Assembly (NCBI GenBank): GCA_022072455.1
Contig: JAJVHY010000009.1
Span: 1 to 64,000, forward strand
Source of the DNA: Verrucomicrobiia bacterium
GTDB lineage: Bacteria > Verrucomicrobiota > Verrucomicrobiia > Palsa-1439
Length of the DNA: 64,000 nucleotides
Direction of reading: 5' to 3'
In this document: in pieces, positions 39,623 through 49,859 of the stretch
How positions within the stretch are numbered: position 1 is the first letter of the stretch
Layout of the letters: the number at the start of each line of letters is the position of its first letter
Made by a program: the position numbers and the translations under genes
Notes under the pieces: model-generated
What the model saw: the letters and a program-made list of their open reading frames with translations, nothing else
Database searches by the model: none
Told to the model about the DNA's origin: nothing

Positions 39623-40828
39623 ATGGCGAAGCTATCATTAAATGACCTGAAAGATTTCCGCGGCAAAACCGTGTTCTGCCGGGTGGACTACAACGTGCCG
39701 CTCGATGAAGCCGGCAAGATTACCGACGATAAACGCATCAAGGCGACTATCCCGACACTCGATTACCTCGTCCAAGGCGGCGCAAAAATCGTGCTCGGCT
39801 CCCACCTCGGTCGTCCGAAAGGCAAACGCGACCCGAAACAATCCTTGCGTCCCTGTGCCGCCAAACTCGCAGAACTGACCGGCGGCACGGTGAATTTCGC
39901 GGATGATTGCATCGGCGACAAAGTCGAACAGATGATCGCCGGGATGCAACCCGGTCAGATTCTCCTTCTCGAAAACCTCCGGTTCTACGCTGAAGAAGAG
40001 AAAAACGATGCCGGCTTCGCCACGAAACTCGCGAAGGGGATGGACATCTACGTCAACGACGCGTTCGGCACCGCGCATCGCGCGCATGCCTCGACCGCAG
40101 CGGTGGCGGAACTCGTCAAGAAACGCGGCGGCAAGGCGGCGGCCGGTTTCCTGATGGAAAAGGAATTGAAATACCTCGGTGGTGTCATCTCCAATCCCAC
40201 GCGTCCACTCCTCTGCATCCTCGGCGGCGCAAAAGTTTCCGACAAGATCAAGGTCATCGAAAACCTGTTGAACATCGCCGACGTGATTCTCATCGGTGGC
40301 GCGATGGCGTACACGTTCCGCAAGGCGCAGGGTTACAGCGTCGGCAAGTCGTTGTGCGAACACGACAAGATCGACCTCGCCAAATCGCTCCTCGAAAAAG
40401 CCAAAGGCAAGAAGTTCTTCCTGCCAGAAGATCAACTTCAGACCACTGAATTCAAAGCCGGCGCCCCGACCCGCAACACCGACGGCCCGAGCATCGAGGA
40501 CGGTTGGGAAGGCGTAGACATCGGCGCCGCAACGATCGAGACCTACAAAAAAGAAATCGCCAAAGCCAAGACCATCGTCTGGAACGGCCCAATGGGCGTG
40601 TTCGAGATCCCGGACTTCGCCAAAGGCACATTCGAAATCGCCAAAGCCGTCGCACAAGCCACGAAGAACGGCGCGACCACTGTCATCGGCGGTGGCGACA
40701 GCGCGAAAGCTGTGAAAGCGGCCGGTCTCGCGAAAGAAATGAGTTTCATGAGCACCGGCGGCGGCGCGTCATTGGAATTCCTCGAAGGCAAACCACTTCC
40801 CGGCGTCGCGGCACTCAGCGACAAATAA
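39623..40828 (+). CDS. pgk: Phosphoglycerate kinase
   Basis: 401 residues, standard length. N-terminal [20 protein letters not shown] (substrate Asp and Arg), [48 protein letters not shown]-like [19 protein letters not shown], then the nucleotide domain with [30 protein letters not shown] and GGGDSAKAV, ending [18 protein letters not shown]. It makes ATP and 3-phosphoglycerate in glycolysis. A Shine-Dalgarno AGGAG lies 9 bases before the ATG. It heads an operon with tpiA and secG. Confidence 0.98.
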   Translation: MAKLSLNDLKDFRGKTVFCRVDYNVPLDEAGKITDDKRIKATIPTLDYLVQGGAKIVLGSHLGRPKGKRDPKQSLRPCAAKLAELTGGTVNFADDCIGDKVEQMIAGMQPGQILLLENLRFYAEEEKNDAGFATKLAKGMDIYVNDAFGTAHRAHASTAAVAELVKKRGGKAAAGFLMEKELKYLGGVISNPTRPLLCILGGAKVSDKIKVIENLLNIADVILIGGAMAYTFRKAQGYSVGKSLCEHDKIDLAKSLLEKAKGKKFFLPEDQLQTTEFKAGAPTRNTDGPSIEDGWEGVDIGAATIETYKKEIAKAKTIVWNGPMGVFEIPDFAKGTFEIAKAVAQATKNGATTVIGGGDSAKAVKAAGLAKEMSFMSTGGGASLEFLEGKPLPGVAALSDK

Positions 40829-40840
40829 AGGACACACACC

Positions 40841-41605
40841 ATGAATCCCAATCGCAAACCCATCATCGCCGGCAACTGGAAGATGTACAAAACATCCGCC
40901 GAAGGCGTCGCGCTCGTCAACGCCCTCAAGGCCGAGGTCGCCGGCATCACGAAAGCCGAAATCGTTGTGTGCCCGACCGCTATTTCCTTGCCGGCCATCA
41001 ATGCCGCCATTGCCGGCTCGAATATCCAGCTCGGTTCACAGAACGTTCACTGGGAAAAAGAAGGCGCGTTTACCGGCGAGATTGCCCCGGCCATGCTCAA
41101 AGAGCACGGCGTTCGGTACACCATCGTCGGCCACAGCGAACGCCGGCAGTTCTTCGGCGAGACCGATGCCGGCGTGAACAAGCGCGCGAAGGCCGCTTTG
41201 GCCAACGGTTTGCGTCCGATCGTCTGCGTCGGCGAAATGCTCGCCGAACGCGAAGCCGGCAAGACCGAAGCGGTTGTGGCCGGTCAGGTGCGCGGCAGCC
41301 TTGCCGGATTCAGTAAAGATGATATTCTCGCCACCGTCATCGCCTATGAACCGGTTTGGGCTATTGGCACCGGCAAGACGGCGTCCCCGGCGCAAGCGCA
41401 GGAAGTGCATGCCTTGATTCGGCGGTTGTTGACCGAACTGTTCGGTGCGGATGTCGCCGGTAAGGTGCGGATTCAGTACGGCGGCAGTGTGAAGCCAGAT
41501 AACGCGAAGGAATTGCTCGGCCAACCGGATATTGATGGCGCGTTGGTGGGGGGGGCGAGTTTGAAGGCCGCGGATTTTGCGGCGATTGTGAAAGCAGCAG
41601 CGTAA
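40841..41605 (+). CDS. tpiA: Triosephosphate isomerase
   Basis: 254 residues with all active-site residues: Asn12 and Lys14 in AGNWKMYK, His98 in IVGHSERR, Glu170 in [14 protein letters not shown], and the phosphate loops YGGSVKPDN and GALVGGASL. It interconverts dihydroxyacetone phosphate and glyceraldehyde 3-phosphate. The gene starts 12 bases after pgk and precedes secG, a common pgk-tpiA-secG order. Confidence 0.98.
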   Translation: MNPNRKPIIAGNWKMYKTSAEGVALVNALKAEVAGITKAEIVVCPTAISLPAINAAIAGSNIQLGSQNVHWEKEGAFTGEIAPAMLKEHGVRYTIVGHSERRQFFGETDAGVNKRAKAALANGLRPIVCVGEMLAEREAGKTEAVVAGQVRGSLAGFSKDDILATVIAYEPVWAIGTGKTASPAQAQEVHALIRRLLTELFGADVAGKVRIQYGGSVKPDNAKELLGQPDIDGALVGGASLKAADFAAIVKAAA

Positions 41606-41620
41606 CGAAGGAAGAAACGA

Positions 41621-42010
41621 ATGACTATTCTGATTTGGTTGCTGACAGCGGTGCATATCATTGTGGCGCTGTTGTTGGTGGTGTTGGTGTTGATGCAGAA
41701 GTCGCAAGACCAAGGCGTCGGCGCAGCATTCGGTGGCGGGATGACGGAGTCGGTCTTCGGCGCCGGCACGACCACCGCACTCGTGCGGATGACGATCTGG
41801 TGTGCGGCAATCATGCTGGGCTCGACGTTGATTCTGGCGGTCTTGCATTCCCGGCGAGGCGGGAGTGAGTCGTTGATTGATAAGACGTTGAAAAATGCGC
41901 CCACCGCCGCGGCGCCGGCAAGCGGTATGCCCAACTTGGCGATTCCACAAACCGCGCCGGTCGAAACGCCCGCGCCACCTGCGGAGACCCCAGCCGATCC
42001 TGCGAAGTGA
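41621..42010 (+). CDS. secG: Preprotein translocase subunit SecG
   Basis: 129 residues. Two membrane spans (LTAVHIIVALLLVVLVLMQ and TIWCAAIMLGSTLILAVLH) flank the conserved loop KSQDQGVGAAFGGGMTESVFGAGTTT. The C-terminal tail is Pro/Ala-rich and longer than in Escherichia coli. SecG assists SecYEG-mediated export. It follows tpiA by 15 bases. Its stop overlaps the GTG start of the peptide-binding protein gene. Confidence 0.93.
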   Translation: MTILIWLLTAVHIIVALLLVVLVLMQKSQDQGVGAAFGGGMTESVFGAGTTTALVRMTIWCAAIMLGSTLILAVLHSRRGGSESLIDKTLKNAPTAAAPASGMPNLAIPQTAPVETPAPPAETPADPAK

Positions 42011-43776
42011 ATTTGCGTTTTGCGAGCGCCGCATCGCTGCTGGCTGCGTTTCTCTGGCTGGCGGGTGTGGCATCGGCGGAATCAATTCTGCATGGGGTGG
42101 GCGGTGACTTCAAAGGGTTCGATCCCGTGGACTCGGGCGATGTTGAGTCCGCCGACCAAATCAGCCGGGTCTATGAGGGGTTGGTGGAATATCATTACCT
42201 CGACCGGCCTTATCATGTGATTCCGCGGTTGGCGGCGGCGTTGCCGGAGATCGCCCCGGATGGGTTGACGTACACATTTCGGATTCGGCGGGGCGTTCGG
42301 TTTCCGGATGATCCTTGTTTCCCGGGTGGCAAGGGACGCGAGTTGACGGCCCAGGATTTTGTGGACTCCTTCCAGCGCGTATTGGATCCGCGTCTGCAGT
42401 CACAGGGCGATTGGATTTTCGTCAACCACGTGCGCGGGGCGAAAGCTTGGGTGGAACACCTCAATCAAAATCCGAGTGCCACAACTAATGCGCCAGTCTT
42501 CGACGGTTTCATCGCCACGGACCGCTACACCTTGGAAATCCGGTTGGCGCAACCGTATCCGCAACTCCTGTGGGTGTTGACGATGCCGTATGCGTTTGTG
42601 GTGCCGCGCGAAGCGGTGGAGTATTACGGGAAAGATTTCCGGAATCATCCGGTCGGCACTGGACCGTATCGGCTGGTGAAATGGCGGCGCAATTACCGGA
42701 TCGAGTTTGAGCGAAATCCGTTTTTCAGTGGCCAAACGTATCCGACGAGTGGTGAAGCCGGTGATCGCGAGGCCGGTTTGTTGGCCGATGCCGGTCGCCC
42801 GTTGCCGTTGCTCGACCGGATCATCGAATACGACATCCGCGAGTTTTACACGACGTGGCAAATGTTCCTAGGCGGGCAGTTATTCAGTTCCGGCGTGAAC
42901 AAGGACTATTTTGAGAAGGTGATTACCCCGGAATTGGGACTAACCCCGGCGTTGACGGCGCGGGGCATCCAACTCATCAAGGCCCCCAGTCTGTCCACTT
43001 ATTATATTGGGTTCAACATGCTTGACCCCGTGGTTGGGCAATCCACCGACCCCGCGGTGAATGATCGTCATCGCAAATTACGGCAAGCCTTCGCGGCGGC
43101 GATTGATGTGAAGAAATACTGCGAAGTGTTGACGAATAATCGCAACACACCCGCCAACTCGTTGTTACCACCCGGCGTGGCCGGCTACACGGACGCGCCG
43201 TATCCGTACGCGTTTAACCGCGAACGTGCCAAGCAATTACTGGCCGAAGCCGGTTACCCTGCCGGCAAAGATGCCAAAGGCAATCCGTTGCGCTTGACGA
43301 TGATCATGCCGGGCGCTGGCAGTACCGACGCGCGGCAGGCGGCGGATTTCTACGTCGAGCAACTTCGGGCCATCGGCGTGGAGTTGGAAGTGCAACAACT
43401 GACGTTCGCCGAATATCTGCGCCGGCAACACGAGGGGGAAACGCAGACATTTTTTGCGGGCTGGGTCATTGATTACCCCGATGCACAGAATTTTCTGCAA
43501 CTGTTTTACGGTCCCAACAAATGCCCGGGGGTGAACTCCAGCAATTATCAGAATCCCGAGTTTGACCGGTTGTACGAGAAGATCGTATCCATGAACGACT
43601 CACCGGAACGCACGGCCATCTACGAACAGATGGTACAGTTGGTGATCGCCGATACGCCGTGGGCGTTGATGACGTATCCGCTCGGCTATGGATTGTTCCA
43701 GCCGTGGTTCAAGAATTACAAGCACCATGCTTTTCCGTACGCGAACTGGAAATACTACAACGTGTCGCCACACTAA
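42007..43776 (+). CDS. Peptide/oligopeptide ABC transporter substrate-binding protein (SBP family 5)
   Basis: 589 residues with a signal peptide (LRFASAASLLAAFLWLAGVASA). Family-5 features include DFKGFDPVDSGDVESADQIS, YEGLVEYHYLDRPYHVIPRLA, RIRRGVRFPDDPCF, HPVGTGPYRLVKWRRN and AGWVIDYPDAQNFLQLFYG. It delivers peptides to the permease encoded downstream. Translation begins at GTG inside the secG stop, so it is coupled to secG. The protein is somewhat longer than DppA/OppA (about 535), mainly through inserts in the middle. Confidence 0.92.
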   Translation: MNLRFASAASLLAAFLWLAGVASAESILHGVGGDFKGFDPVDSGDVESADQISRVYEGLVEYHYLDRPYHVIPRLAAALPEIAPDGLTYTFRIRRGVRFPDDPCFPGGKGRELTAQDFVDSFQRVLDPRLQSQGDWIFVNHVRGAKAWVEHLNQNPSATTNAPVFDGFIATDRYTLEIRLAQPYPQLLWVLTMPYAFVVPREAVEYYGKDFRNHPVGTGPYRLVKWRRNYRIEFERNPFFSGQTYPTSGEAGDREAGLLADAGRPLPLLDRIIEYDIREFYTTWQMFLGGQLFSSGVNKDYFEKVITPELGLTPALTARGIQLIKAPSLSTYYIGFNMLDPVVGQSTDPAVNDRHRKLRQAFAAAIDVKKYCEVLTNNRNTPANSLLPPGVAGYTDAPYPYAFNRERAKQLLAEAGYPAGKDAKGNPLRLTMIMPGAGSTDARQAADFYVEQLRAIGVELEVQQLTFAEYLRRQHEGETQTFFAGWVIDYPDAQNFLQLFYGPNKCPGVNSSNYQNPEFDRLYEKIVSMNDSPERTAIYEQMVQLVIADTPWALMTYPLGYGLFQPWFKNYKHHAFPYANWKYYNVSPH

Positions 43777-43782
43777 CGACTC

Positions 43783-44739
43783 ATGAGCGCCTATATCATC
43801 CGCCGGTTGCTCTCCGTCATTCCGATTACGATCGGGGTGTTGCTGATCACATTTTTTCTCTTTCGCGTGATTGGCGGCAACCCGGCCTATCGCATCGCCG
43901 GCAAGAACGCCACGCCCGAACGCATCGCACAAATCAGCAAGGAACGTGGGTACGACAAGCCGTATTTTCTGAATCTCCAGAACTTCCCCCGCGAAGTGTT
44001 TGACGCGCAATTTCCCCGACTATTGAGCAGCTTGGTGCGGTTTGACTTCGGCATCTCCGCCAGCACCAAACAGCCGGTCAGCCGCATGTTGCGCGAGGGG
44101 TTTCTGCCCTCCCTCTGCCTGACGGTACCGTTGTTCGTGATTGATCTCGTATTGGCTGTCGCATTGGCGTTGTTGGCGGCGTATTACCGGGACACGTGGA
44201 TTGACCGGTGTCTGGTCGTGCTGTCGGTGCTGGGGATGAGCATCAGTTCCCTCGTTTACATCATGGTGGCGCAATACTGGTTGGCCAGCGAATGGCGGTT
44301 GTTTCCAGTCTGGGGTTTTGAAGGTCCTCAATATCTCGTTTTGCCGGTCTTGATCGGCGTCGTGGCCGGGGTTGGTGGTAGCGTGCGGTTTTACCGGACC
44401 ATCATGCTCGATGAGATGTACCAGGAATACGTCCGCACCGCGCGCGCCAAAGGTTTGGGCGGACGGACGATTCTCTTCCGGCACGTCCTGCGCAACGCGT
44501 TGATTCCGATCATGACCAACGTAATCGTTGCCATTCCGTTCCTCTATACCGGCTCGTTGTTGCTGGAGAATTTCTTTGGCATTCCTGGTCTTGGCCGCAT
44601 GACCGTGATCGCGGTGTTCAATGGCGACGAGGAAGTGTTGTTCGCCACCACCTTCATCGGCGCCATCCTGTTCGTACTCGCCAATCTCGCCACCGACATC
44701 GCCTACACGTGGGCGGACCCGAGGATTCGTCTGCGATGA
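43783..44739 (+). CDS. Peptide ABC transporter permease (DppB/OppB-like)
   Basis: 318 residues, six membrane spans. MSAYIIRRLLSVIPITIGVLL is the normal DppB N-terminus; the periplasmic segment is extended (RIAGKNATPERIAQISKERG). The EAA loop is YVRTARAKGLGGRTILFRHV, followed by LRNALIPIMTNVIVAIPFLYTGSLLLENFFGIPGLG in pieces typical of the family. It is the first of two permeases of this importer and overlaps the next gene by four bases. Confidence 0.93.
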   Translation: MSAYIIRRLLSVIPITIGVLLITFFLFRVIGGNPAYRIAGKNATPERIAQISKERGYDKPYFLNLQNFPREVFDAQFPRLLSSLVRFDFGISASTKQPVSRMLREGFLPSLCLTVPLFVIDLVLAVALALLAAYYRDTWIDRCLVVLSVLGMSISSLVYIMVAQYWLASEWRLFPVWGFEGPQYLVLPVLIGVVAGVGGSVRFYRTIMLDEMYQEYVRTARAKGLGGRTILFRHVLRNALIPIMTNVIVAIPFLYTGSLLLENFFGIPGLGRMTVIAVFNGDEEVLFATTFIGAILFVLANLATDIAYTWADPRIRLR

Positions 44740-45689
44740 ATGACGTCATCGAACAACCCGGCCTCTGGGGCAACGCCTGGCGCCAACTCCGCCGGCAACC
44801 CTTGGCCATGTTGTGCCTCGCGATTCTCGTGGTCTATGTCGGTGTCTGGGTCTACGCCGAAGCCACATTCTGGAGCGCCAAAATCCGCGGCGTGACACCG
44901 GCTTACAAGATTTCCAATTACGATCAGCGCAATCTCTCGCCCAGCCGGGAACATCCCTTGGGAACGAACTTCGCCGGCCGCGACAATCTCAACCAGATCG
45001 TGCAAGGCACGCGGATTGCCTTCGAGATTGGCCTGCTCACCTCGGTGATTGTCATTCCGCTCGGATTTGCTCTCGGCGCGGTGGCCGGCTATTTCGGACG
45101 GAAGGTGGATACCGGCGTGGTCTATCTCTACTCGGTTGTTGATTCGGTGCCGGGGATTCTGTTGATCCTCGCCATTGCCTATGTGGTCCGCTCCGCCGTT
45201 GACCGCAGCGTCGCCATGCAGACCGTGACCCGCTACGTTGACAGCGGTCTGTTGGCAGTTTGTGTTGGGATGGGATTTACCGGCTGGGTGGGCTTGTGCC
45301 GGCTGATTCGCGGCGAATACTTCAAGCATCGCGACCGCCAATACGTGTTGGCTGCCCGGTCATTAGGCGCGAGTCATACCGCCATTATGTTCCGGCACAT
45401 CATGCCGAACGTCCTGCACCTGATCATCATCAACTTCTCGCTCCGGTTTCCCGGTTTGATCCTGACCGAAGCCGTGCTCAGTTACCTCGGGGTCGGCGTG
45501 CGGGATGAGCCGAGTTGGGGGGCAATGATCAACGACGCCAAACAGCGGCTCTGGCTCGGCAATTGGTGGGAACTCGGCGGCGCGACGTTGGCCATGCTGT
45601 TTCTGGTGCTCGCCTTGAACATCTTCGGTGACGCCCTCCGGGACGCCCTCGACCCGAAATTGCGAACAGCGGAGGCTAAAACAGGATGA
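44736..45689 (+). CDS. Peptide ABC transporter permease (DppC/OppC-like)
   Basis: 317 residues. N-terminal cytoplasmic stretch then six spans; PLGTNFAGRDNLNQIVQGTR corresponds to the HPLGTDxxGRD motif of DppC, and the EAA loop is YVLAARSLGASHTAIMFRHI followed by MPNVLHLIIINFSLRFPGLILTEAVLSYLG in segments. I selected the ATG at 44736, which overlaps the DppB-like stop, over a start 27 bases earlier. Partner of the preceding permease. Confidence 0.93.
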   Translation: MNDVIEQPGLWGNAWRQLRRQPLAMLCLAILVVYVGVWVYAEATFWSAKIRGVTPAYKISNYDQRNLSPSREHPLGTNFAGRDNLNQIVQGTRIAFEIGLLTSVIVIPLGFALGAVAGYFGRKVDTGVVYLYSVVDSVPGILLILAIAYVVRSAVDRSVAMQTVTRYVDSGLLAVCVGMGFTGWVGLCRLIRGEYFKHRDRQYVLAARSLGASHTAIMFRHIMPNVLHLIIINFSLRFPGLILTEAVLSYLGVGVRDEPSWGAMINDAKQRLWLGNWWELGGATLAMLFLVLALNIFGDALRDALDPKLRTAEAKTG

Positions 45690-46642
45690 GTGCCCTGTTG
45701 GAAGTTCGGAATCTGCAGATCAGTTTCTTTACCGATGAAGGTGAAGTCCGCGCCGTGGACGGCGTTTCGTTCGCCATTCAGAAAGGAGAGACACTCGCGC
45801 TCGTCGGCGAATCCGGCTGCGGCAAGAGCGTGACCGCTCTGTCGCTTGCCAAACTCGTGGCAACACCGCCCGGCCTTTACAAAGGCGGCGAGATACTGCT
45901 CGATGGCGAAGACGTATTGCAGATGAGCAAAGACCGGCTCCGCCAGATACGCGGTGCGAAAATCTCCTATATCTTTCAAGAGCCGGCCACCTCGCTCAAC
46001 CCAGTCTTCCGCATCGGCTGGCAAATCAAGGAAGTCCTCCAACTTCACCGACCTGATGCTGCAACCGACGCCGAGGTTGTCCGGTTGCTAAAACTCGTCC
46101 GCATTCCCGACCCCGAGTGTCGGCTGCGCGATTACCCGCACCAACTCAGCGGCGGCATGCAGCAACGCGTCATGATCGCGATGGCGCTGGCATGCAACCC
46201 GGGCTTGCTCGTGGCCGACGAACCGACCACCGCGCTCGACGTCACGATTCAGGCGCAGATTCTCGACTTGCTCAAAGATTTGAAACGCGAGATCGGCATG
46301 AGCATCCTGCTTATCACCCACAACCTCGGCATCGTCGGCGATCTCGCCGACAACGTCTGTGTCATGTATGCCGGCCGCGTCGTCGAACAATCACCGGCCG
46401 CCGAACTCTTGAAGAAACCGTTGCATCCGTACACGATTGCATTGATGCGCTCGATCCCGCGTCTCGGTGCCCGGGCCGACCGGCTGCAATCAATTCCCGG
46501 CACCGTACCGAGTGCCGCCCGCCTGCCGGCCGGCTGCAAATTCGCGCCGCGCTGCGACCGTGTCCAACCCGATTGCGCGCGTGATCCAGAACCCGAATTG
46601 ATCAATGGCCGGGTGCGTTGCCCGTATTGGGAGAAACCGTGA
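45686..46642 (+). CDS. Peptide ABC transporter ATP-binding protein (DppD/OppD-like)
   Basis: 318 residues. Walker [18 protein letters not shown]-loop [16 protein letters not shown], signature [15 protein letters not shown], Walker [15 protein letters not shown] and H-loop LLITHNLG are intact. The C-terminal oligopeptide/dipeptide cluster [14 protein letters not shown] carries the cysteines that in relatives bind an iron-sulfur cluster. Four-base overlaps on both sides couple it to its neighbours. Confidence 0.95.
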   Translation: MSALLEVRNLQISFFTDEGEVRAVDGVSFAIQKGETLALVGESGCGKSVTALSLAKLVATPPGLYKGGEILLDGEDVLQMSKDRLRQIRGAKISYIFQEPATSLNPVFRIGWQIKEVLQLHRPDAATDAEVVRLLKLVRIPDPECRLRDYPHQLSGGMQQRVMIAMALACNPGLLVADEPTTALDVTIQAQILDLLKDLKREIGMSILLITHNLGIVGDLADNVCVMYAGRVVEQSPAAELLKKPLHPYTIALMRSIPRLGARADRLQSIPGTVPSAARLPAGCKFAPRCDRVQPDCARDPEPELINGRVRCPYWEKP

Positions 46643-47538
46643 GCCTCGTCCAAGTCACCGACCTCAAAACGCATTTCCCCATTAAAGCCGGTGTCCTGCA
46701 ACGCCCGGTCGGCTGGGTGCGTGCAGTGGACGGCGTTTCATTCGCCATCAACGAAGGCGAATGTGTCGGTTTGGTCGGCGAAAGCGGTTGCGGTAAGACG
46801 ACGCTCGGCCGCACGATTCTGCATCTTATCGAACCCACTGCCGGCGAAGTCCGCTTTGCCGGTCAACCCATCACCGACCTGCGCGCCTTCCGCCGGCAGG
46901 CCCAGATGATTTTCCAGGATCCGTACGGCTCGCTCAACCCGCGCATGACCGTCGGCAACATCATCGCCGAACCGCTCCGTATCCATCAACTCTGCACCGG
47001 TAAAAGCGAGGAGCGTGACCGGGTGGCGGAGCTTTTGAAGTCAGTCGGCCTCGCGCCCGAGCACGCGCGCCGGTACCCGCACGAATTCAGCGGCGGCCAA
47101 CGCCAACGCATCGGCATCGCGCGCGCCCTGGCGGTGCAGCCGAAATTCATCGTCTGCGACGAGCCGGTCAGCGCGCTCGACGTCAGCGTGCAGGCGCAAA
47201 TCATCAACCTGTTGCAGGACCTCCAGGAAAAATTCAAGCTCACCTACCTGTTCATCGCGCACGATCTGGCCGTGGTTGAGCACATCAGCGACCGGGTGCT
47301 GGTGATGTATTTCGGCAAAGTTGTCGAGGAGGCGAGCGCCGAGCAGATTTACGCGAATCCGCAACACCGGTACACCCAGGCGTTGTTGTCCGCGGTGCCG
47401 GACATTGATCCCGCGCGGCGCCGGCAACGGATTGTGTTGGACGACATTTCGTCCGAAGAAGCGCGCCGACAGATTCAAGACCGCGCAATTGAATGGCGGG
47501 AAGTCAGCCCGGGCCACCACGTGGCCAAGGAAGTTTAA
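46639..47538 (+). CDS. Peptide ABC transporter ATP-binding protein (DppF/OppF-like)
   Basis: 299 residues from a GTG start in the stop of the DppD-like gene. Walker [18 protein letters not shown]-loop [17 protein letters not shown], signature [15 protein letters not shown], Walker [17 protein letters not shown] and H-loop [15 protein letters not shown] are all present; the Q-loop form marks the OppF branch. The C-terminal tail lacks the extra cysteine cluster seen in its partner. Last gene of the pgk-to-dpp transcript; its stop overlaps that of the convergent HtrA-like gene. Confidence 0.95.
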   Translation: MSLVQVTDLKTHFPIKAGVLQRPVGWVRAVDGVSFAINEGECVGLVGESGCGKTTLGRTILHLIEPTAGEVRFAGQPITDLRAFRRQAQMIFQDPYGSLNPRMTVGNIIAEPLRIHQLCTGKSEERDRVAELLKSVGLAPEHARRYPHEFSGGQRQRIGIARALAVQPKFIVCDEPVSALDVSVQAQIINLLQDLQEKFKLTYLFIAHDLAVVEHISDRVLVMYFGKVVEEASAEQIYANPQHRYTQALLSAVPDIDPARRRQRIVLDDISSEEARRQIQDRAIEWREVSPGHHVAKEV

Positions 47539-48602
47539 CGAGTGCCGGAAACCGGAACGACGGCCGGCACAAGCAACGGTGCCGTCACCACCGTCGGTTC
47601 GGATTCAACGGGCCGTTTCCCGACGGCAATGGTGAATTCCTGGGTCAGTCCCTGCCGGACGACCGACATTTTCAGTTTCTCGCCGCAGCGCCGGTAGAAC
47701 ATCGTGTTCAGCACGTCGGCTGACCGGCGAATTTCGTTGGTGCAGATTCGGATCAAGACGTCGCGATCTTGAAATCCGGCCAGAGCGGCGGGTGTGTTGG
47801 TGAGCACTTCCTTGATGTAGACCTGCCACTCATCACTGGCCGGCAGGCGGCGTTCCGCGACGTTGAGGCCGACCCACCCATACTGGGGATCGCCATGTTG
47901 GGTGATGTCTGTCGCCAATTTTTTCACCGCATTCGCTGGCAAGGCATAACATTGGTCTTCCGCCCTGGCCGCGACGACCAACCCGGCCACTTCGCCGCGT
48001 GCGTTGAGCAATGGACCGCCACCCTGTCCCGGATGCAGCCGGCAACCCGCGCGAATGTAGCTGACGGGAAAAATCCGTTTGCCGCAGCCGATGTCCAAGC
48101 CGGTGACGAAGCCCACGGTTGGCGCACTTGGTTGATCGTACGGAAAGCCAATCGCCACCACCATTGAGCCGACGCGCAATTCATCCGAGTTGCCGAATTC
48201 CAAATGCGGTGTGGGTGCGTCGGTCTGGGCTTGGAGCAGGGCGAGGTTGGTCAGTGGATCGCGGCCGAGAAGTTTGGCGGCGATGCGTTGACCACGCCAG
48301 TCGATCCAAAACGATTCGGCTCCTTCGACGAGCGTTCCCGTCGTCACCAACCGGCCGTCGGCGCTGATGAAGAAACCGGAGCCGACCCGATGCGCCGGCC
48401 CGAAGGTGGTGCGCGCCAACGAAGCCGGCAGTTCAGTGTGAACCTTGAGGACGGCGTCCTTGGATTTGGCGTAGAGTGCCGCGACTTCGCTGTCCATCGT
48501 TTCGAGGAGCGATCCGGCTCGTGCGCCGGTAAGCGACAGTCCCGCCAAAAGTCCGGCCGCCAGCAGTGGGCGCCGGTTAGAAATGGATACTGGCCACCTC
48601 AT
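47535..48602 (-). CDS. HtrA/DegP-like PDZ protein with a degenerate (probably inactive) protease site
   Basis: 355 residues with an N-terminal export signal ([20 protein letters not shown]). The trypsin-like core is recognisable ([63 protein letters not shown]), and a PDZ domain covers about 250-335 ([18 protein letters not shown]). The catalytic His of NNHVV is Thr90, and the catalytic Ser of GNSGG is Gly194; Asp115 remains. It is therefore expected not to cleave peptides. It lies directly downstream of an ECF sigma/anti-sigma pair, like mucD or degS-type genes, so it may act as a folding sensor or scaffold. Confidence 0.83.
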   Translation of the reverse strand: MRWPVSISNRRPLLAAGLLAGLSLTGARAGSLLETMDSEVAALYAKSKDAVLKVHTELPASLARTTFGPAHRVGSGFFISADGRLVTTGTLVEGAESFWIDWRGQRIAAKLLGRDPLTNLALLQAQTDAPTPHLEFGNSDELRVGSMVVAIGFPYDQPSAPTVGFVTGLDIGCGKRIFPVSYIRAGCRLHPGQGGGPLLNARGEVAGLVVAARAEDQCYALPANAVKKLATDITQHGDPQYGWVGLNVAERRLPASDEWQVYIKEVLTNTPAALAGFQDRDVLIRICTNEIRRSADVLNTMFYRRCGEKLKMSVVRQGLTQEFTIAVGKRPVESEPTVVTAPLLVPAVVPVSGTR

Positions 48603-49185
48603 AGCTGGCAGGGGTCAAGGCGATGCGGTCGAGAACGTACCGGGGGGAGTTGAAATCACGCAGGGACACGCTGGGCGTCAGCAGCGTGTGAACGGGTGGC
48701 GGTTGCGGTGCCGGCAGGGCGGAGGCAATCGCCTGCGGAGTTGAGGAGGGAACAGGCAGGGAGCCAGTGGCGATTTGGACATTGAATGTGTCGTCGCCTT
48801 TTGCCCGGTCCGCCTCCACTGGTAAATCAGTCGCAACCAAGCCCTGCCACATCAACGCGATGGCAAAGACAACACCCAAGGCATGCACGAAGCCGTACCG
48901 GAGTCGGGGGGCCGGTTCGATGTGCAGACGGGTGCAAAGGCGTTGCCACAGGGTCGGCGGCAGGGTGGTTTCGCGGTCGAGCCGGTGGTGAAAATTGGTG
49001 AGGAAGCTGTCAAAGTAATGTTGGCCGGGTGATTCGTGGCGCTTGACGGCGAGAAGCTGTTGGAGGTGCAAGGAGCGTTGCTGAGCAACCCGGCAGTCGG
49101 AGCATTCGTTGACATGCCGTTGAACATCGGGGCTGGCACTGTTCCCGAGTTCGTGAATCGATCGTTGGGCTTTCTTACAATCCAT
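48577..49185 (-). CDS. Anti-sigma factor, zinc-finger type
   Basis: 202 residues. The N-terminus has an anti-sigma-like HxxxCxxC (QRHVNECSDCRVAQQ) after MDCKKAQRSIHELG, then a soluble helical part, one membrane span (YGFVHALGVVFAIALMWQGLV) and a Pro-rich periplasmic tail. I chose the ATG at 49185; an upstream extension to 49275 would lie in the sigma gene. It ends 26 bases inside the start of the HtrA-like gene. It should hold the sigma factor encoded upstream. Confidence 0.78.
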   Translation of the reverse strand: MDCKKAQRSIHELGNSASPDVQRHVNECSDCRVAQQRSLHLQQLLAVKRHESPGQHYFDSFLTNFHHRLDRETTLPPTLWQRLCTRLHIEPAPRLRYGFVHALGVVFAIALMWQGLVATDLPVEADRAKGDDTFNVQIATGSLPVPSSTPQAIASALPAPQPPPVHTLLTPSVSLRDFNSPRYVLDRIALTPASYEVASIHF

Positions 49186-49196
49186 GTTCTCGCCAA

Positions 49197-49859
49197 TTAC
49201 AAATAATCGCTCAAAATTCCCTGCATCTGCTGACGCGCGTAAAACAACCGTGAACGCACCGTTCCTTCCGAACACTTCATCGCCTTTGCGATGTCTGCGT
49301 GGGTCATTCCTTGCACGTCGTGCATGACCACTACCGCTCTATGGGCTTCTGACAGTTTTTGCAGGGCCTCGTTCAACTTTTGCTGAAGTTCGGTCAGGCC
49401 CACTTCCCGGCGCGGCGTGACATGCGACATCAATTCGACGAAGTCGGGATCGTTCTGAATGTGCGTGTCAATGTCGTCGAGACTGAAGTGGTGCCGGTTC
49501 TTGCCACGTTTCAGATGGTTGATGGTGCGGTTGACGGCGATCCGGTAAACCCAGGTGTAGAAACTCGATTCGCGCTTGAAGCCGCCAATGCTCTTGAAGG
49601 CTTTAATGAATGCGTCCTGCACGAGGTCGTTGGCGTCCTCGTGATTGCCGGTCATGTGATAGACAGTGGCGTAAACGCGTTCCTTGTAACGCTGGACGAG
49701 TTGATCGTACGCGGCCATGTCGCCGCCTTGCACGCAGGCGACGAGCGTCTCGTCGGTGGCCTGCGAGAGGTCAACAACCTGTTCGGCTTGCCGGGCGTGG
49801 GCGAGTGATTGGGTGGGTTGTGGTTTGAACTTGCTGGCGATTTTTTGGAGTGCTGTCAC
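49197..49859 (-). CDS. ECF RNA polymerase sigma factor (RpoE-type)
   Basis: 220 residues. Region 2 (LVQRYKERVYATVYHMTGN, EDANDLVQDAFIKAFKSIGGF, FYTWVYRIAVNRTINHLKR) and region 4 (LSEAHRAVVVMHDVQGMTH, ADIAKAMKCSEGTVRSRLFYAR) are well conserved. The acidic linker (FSLDDIDTHIQNDPDFVELM) is typical of the RpoE/SigW groups. It starts four bases inside the polyprenyl synthase gene and lies 11 bases before the anti-sigma gene. A second, separate ECF module lies at 3532-4703. Confidence 0.94.
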   Translation of the reverse strand: MTALQKIASKFKPQPTQSLAHARQAEQVVDLSQATDETLVACVQGGDMAAYDQLVQRYKERVYATVYHMTGNHEDANDLVQDAFIKAFKSIGGFKRESSFYTWVYRIAVNRTINHLKRGKNRHHFSLDDIDTHIQNDPDFVELMSHVTPRREVGLTELQQKLNEALQKLSEAHRAVVVMHDVQGMTHADIAKAMKCSEGTVRSRLFYARQQMQGILSDYL

